Assembly: GCA_964555825.1 (NCBI GenBank)
Contig: CAZKTY010000017.1
Coordinates: 1 to 15,891, forward strand
Reading direction: 5' to 3'
Source of the DNA: CAIRYW01 sp964555825
GTDB taxonomy: Bacteria; Patescibacteriota; Minisyncoccia; Phycocordibacterales; CAIRYW01
Length of the DNA: 15,891 bases
The position numbers were made by a program, and so were the translations under genes. The notes below the pieces were generated by a model. It was not told the origin of the DNA and ran no database searches. It saw only the letters and a program-made list of their open reading frames with translations. Shown in pieces: positions 13,737 to 15,891 of the stretch (its first letter is position 1; every line of letters starts with the position of its first letter).

Positions 13737-15891
13737 ATGTCCCAAAATAAAAATAAAAAAACTTTAGTTCTACTAGATTCCCATGCGATCTTACATAGGG
13801 CATACCATGCCTTACCGGATTTTGCCTCTAGCAAAGGAGAACCAACAGGTGCTCTTTACGGACTCTCTTTAATGCTTCTTAGGATCATTGAAGAATTCAA
13901 ACCAGATTACATCGTTGCTTGTTTTGATCTACCAAAACCAACATACAGACATCTTGCATATGAAGCTTACAAAGCAGGCAGGCAGAAGACACATGACGAT
14001 CTGATATCACAAATAAAAAGAAGTAGAGAGCTATTTAATGCTTTTGGAATTCCAGAATATTCCCTAGAAGGTTTTGAAGCTGATGATATGTTAGGAACTA
14101 TTGTTGAAGAATTAAAAGATAGAGAAGACATAGAAATAGTGATCGCATCAGGAGATATGGATACTCTTCAACTTGTTGGACCTAGGGTAAAAGTTTTCAC
14201 TTTAAGAAAGGGAGTGAAGGATGTAGTCATTTATGGGGAAAAGGAAGTGAGAGAACGGTATGGATTTTCTCAAAGGTTCGTGACGGATTACAAAGGGTTA
14301 AGCGGTGATCAATCAGACAATATAACAGGGGTTCCAGGGATCGGAGAGAAAACAGCAACTAATTTAATTCAGACCTTTGGAACTGTAGAACAGATATATG
14401 AAGCCTTAGAAGGTGAAGAGATCGAAAGATTTAAGAAGGCAGGAGTGAGTGAAAGAGTAATGAATCTTTTGAAAGAGCACAAAGATGAGGCTACTTTTTC
14501 AAAGATGTTAGCAACGATCAGAAGGGATGCTCCCATTAATTTCTCTTTACCAAAAGAATCTTGGAAAGAGACGGTTTCTCTGACGGAAGTCAGAAAGGTA
14601 CTTTCAGATCTAGAATTTAGAAGTTTAGTTAGTAGAGCTGAACAGGTTTTAAATGGAAATTCGAATGTAATAAAAAGATCAGAAGATATTAGTAAAGATC
14701 CTGTAGAGAAAGAATCAGAACATCTTTCAGAAAAAGAATTAAAAGAGACAGATCTTGCTCTATGGTTGATCGATTCAACTATAACAAATCCAACAGAAGA
14801 AGACATTTTAAATTTTGCAAAAACTGAAAATATATTTGATGCACAAAAAAGAGTATATGAAGAATTAAAAAAAGAGGGTCTTCAAAATATATACGAGAAT
14901 ATAGAATTGCCCCTGATCCCTGTGATCAATAGGATGGAAAAAGTCGGAATAGAGATAGACAAGAAATACTTAAGTGATCTTTCTGTGAAATATAATAACA
15001 AGCTAAAAGAACTCGAAATAGATATATGGAAACTTTGTGGAGAGGAATTCAATCTTAATTCTCCCAAACAACTTGGAGAAGTTCTTTTTACAAAACTCGG
15101 TATTTTAAAAAAGGGAGGTAAAAAAACTCCTGGAGGAGCGATCTCTACAAAAGAATCAGAATTGGAAAAAATAAAAGATCTGCATCCTGTTGTTCCTCTC
15201 ATTCTGGAGTACAGAGAATTTTCAAAACTTGTTGGGACTTATATTGATGCGATCCCAAAGCTCGTTTCAGATGATGGCAGACTTCATGCAAAGTTTGTTC
15301 AGACTGGGACTACTACAGGTAGGCTTTCTTCAAAAGATCCAAATCTACAAAATATTCCAATAAAAACTGAATCTGGATTTGCTATCAGAAAAGCTTTTAT
15401 TGCAGGTAAAGGAAAGACACTTTTGGTATTTGATTATTCGCAGATACAACTTAGGGTTGCAGCTTTTCTTTCAGGAGATGAAAAGCTTATCGAAATTTTT
15501 AAAAAAGGGGAAGATATTCATACTGCGGTAGCTTCAAAAGTTTTTAATGTTCCACTTGAAAAAGTAGACAAAGAAATGAGAAGAAAAGCTAAGGTCATAA
15601 ATTTTGGAATAATCTATGGAATGGGGGTCAGGGCTTTGAAGCAGAATCTTAATTCTACAATGGAAGAGGCAAATAAATTTTATGAAGATTATTTTAATAC
15701 TTTCAGTACATTAGCTAAGTATCTGGATGAAACAAGGATCAAAGCTGGTAAAATGGGCTATACGAGTACTTTTTTTGGGCGAAAACGCCGATTTGAAGGC
15801 TTAAATTCAAGGATCCCTTACATCAAGGCTTCTGCTGAAAGAATGGCTATAAATGCCCCAATTCAAGGCACCGAAGCCGATATAGTAAAAT
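13737..15891 (+). CDS. polA: DNA polymerase I, 3' end beyond the window; reduced exonuclease region
   Basis: The first 718 residues are visible and the frame stays open to the window end. The 5' nuclease (about 1-300) has its metal-binding Asp residues: Asp14 in 'LLDSHA', 'EGFEADDMLG', 'SGDMDTLQL', 'GLSGDQSDNITGVPGIGEKTA' read in two parts. The polymerase domain begins near 375. Motif A reads 'DYSQIQLR' with Gln571 where most homologs have Glu. Motif B 'RRKAKVINFGIIYG' (615-628) keeps Arg, Lys619, Phe623 and Tyr627. Only about 75 residues lie between nuclease and polymerase, far short of the roughly 190-residue 3'-5' exonuclease domain of E. coli, so no proofreading is expected from this protein. 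A remnant 'TITNPTEEDIL' resembles the tail of that domain. Role: repair and gap filling. Confidence 0.96.
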   Translation, partial: MSQNKNKKTLVLLDSHAILHRAYHALPDFASSKGEPTGALYGLSLMLLRIIEEFKPDYIVACFDLPKPTYRHLAYEAYKAGRQKTHDDLISQIKRSRELFNAFGIPEYSLEGFEADDMLGTIVEELKDREDIEIVIASGDMDTLQLVGPRVKVFTLRKGVKDVVIYGEKEVRERYGFSQRFVTDYKGLSGDQSDNITGVPGIGEKTATNLIQTFGTVEQIYEALEGEEIERFKKAGVSERVMNLLKEHKDEATFSKMLATIRRDAPINFSLPKESWKETVSLTEVRKVLSDLEFRSLVSRAEQVLNGNSNVIKRSEDISKDPVEKESEHLSEKELKETDLALWLIDSTITNPTEEDILNFAKTENIFDAQKRVYEELKKEGLQNIYENIELPLIPVINRMEKVGIEIDKKYLSDLSVKYNNKLKELEIDIWKLCGEEFNLNSPKQLGEVLFTKLGILKKGGKKTPGGAISTKESELEKIKDLHPVVPLILEYREFSKLVGTYIDAIPKLVSDDGRLHAKFVQTGTTTGRLSSKDPNLQNIPIKTESGFAIRKAFIAGKGKTLLVFDYSQIQLRVAAFLSGDEKLIEIFKKGEDIHTAVASKVFNVPLEKVDKEMRRKAKVINFGIIYGMGVRALKQNLNSTMEEANKFYEDYFNTFSTLAKYLDETRIKAGKMGYTSTFFGRKRRFEGLNSRIPYIKASAERMAINAPIQGTEADIVK

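Noticed and set aside
14369..15202. Antisense open frames opposite polA, and similar ones opposite tyrS, dnaN and pilB
   Set aside because: They run opposite well-conserved enzyme domains and give Ser/Phe/Leu-rich products without recognisable motifs or start signals.

Overview
The window reads as chromosomal core DNA of a Candidate Phyla Radiation (Patescibacteria) bacterium, most likely from the Parcubacteria side. This is inferred from low G+C, small reduced proteins, a DNA polymerase I without a full proofreading domain, a shortened YebC, a free-standing RNA-polymerase-alpha-CTD-like protein, a type IV pilus ATPase, and a surface protein ending in a VPYTG-transmembrane-basic tail. No marker for finer placement is present. 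UGA, UAA and UAG are all used as stops, so there is no sign of a recoded genetic code. I see no tRNA, rRNA, CRISPR array, insertion sequence or prophage.

Layout. 12-1369 (+): dnaN, then a tiny DciA/DUF721-like gene, probably a replication operon. 1376-3823 (-): a class A penicillin-binding protein, convergent with the replication genes and divergent from tyrS (3888-5108, +). A 20-bp perfect palindrome lies across the tyrS stop codon and serves as a two-way terminator. 5142-8273 (-): a very acidic 56-residue protein, ruvC, the alpha-CTD-like protein, an unknown 91-residue protein, yebC and ruvB. RuvC, RuvB and YebC are a familiar neighbourhood (Holliday-junction processing plus a YebC-family protein), here interrupted by two small genes with their own promoters and terminators. 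8274-8704 has no protein gene. It carries a promoter, a roughly 235-nt strongly folded RNA on the + strand that I cannot assign to a family (gross shape like 6S RNA), and a 21-bp two-way terminator shared with pilB. 8705-10435 (-): the PilB/GspE ATPase. 10580-12070 (+): a large secreted repeat protein driven by a consensus promoter. 12266-13126 (+): an unknown membrane protein with a Zn-finger-like N-terminus and a coiled coil, of clearly different base composition, behind a long hairpin leader. 13281-15891 (+): tsaE and polA, directly abutting. polA runs off the window end.

Themes worth attention: (1) the unassigned structured RNA; (2) several genes with a -10 box 6-10 nt from the start codon and no Shine-Dalgarno, suggesting leaderless mRNAs; (3) PolA with Gln in place of the usual motif-A steric-gate Glu, and with its 3'-5' exonuclease region shrunk to about 75 residues; (4) the VPYTG-tailed surface protein next to the pilus ATPase; (5) strong GATC enrichment in the core genes, absent from the 286-residue gene.
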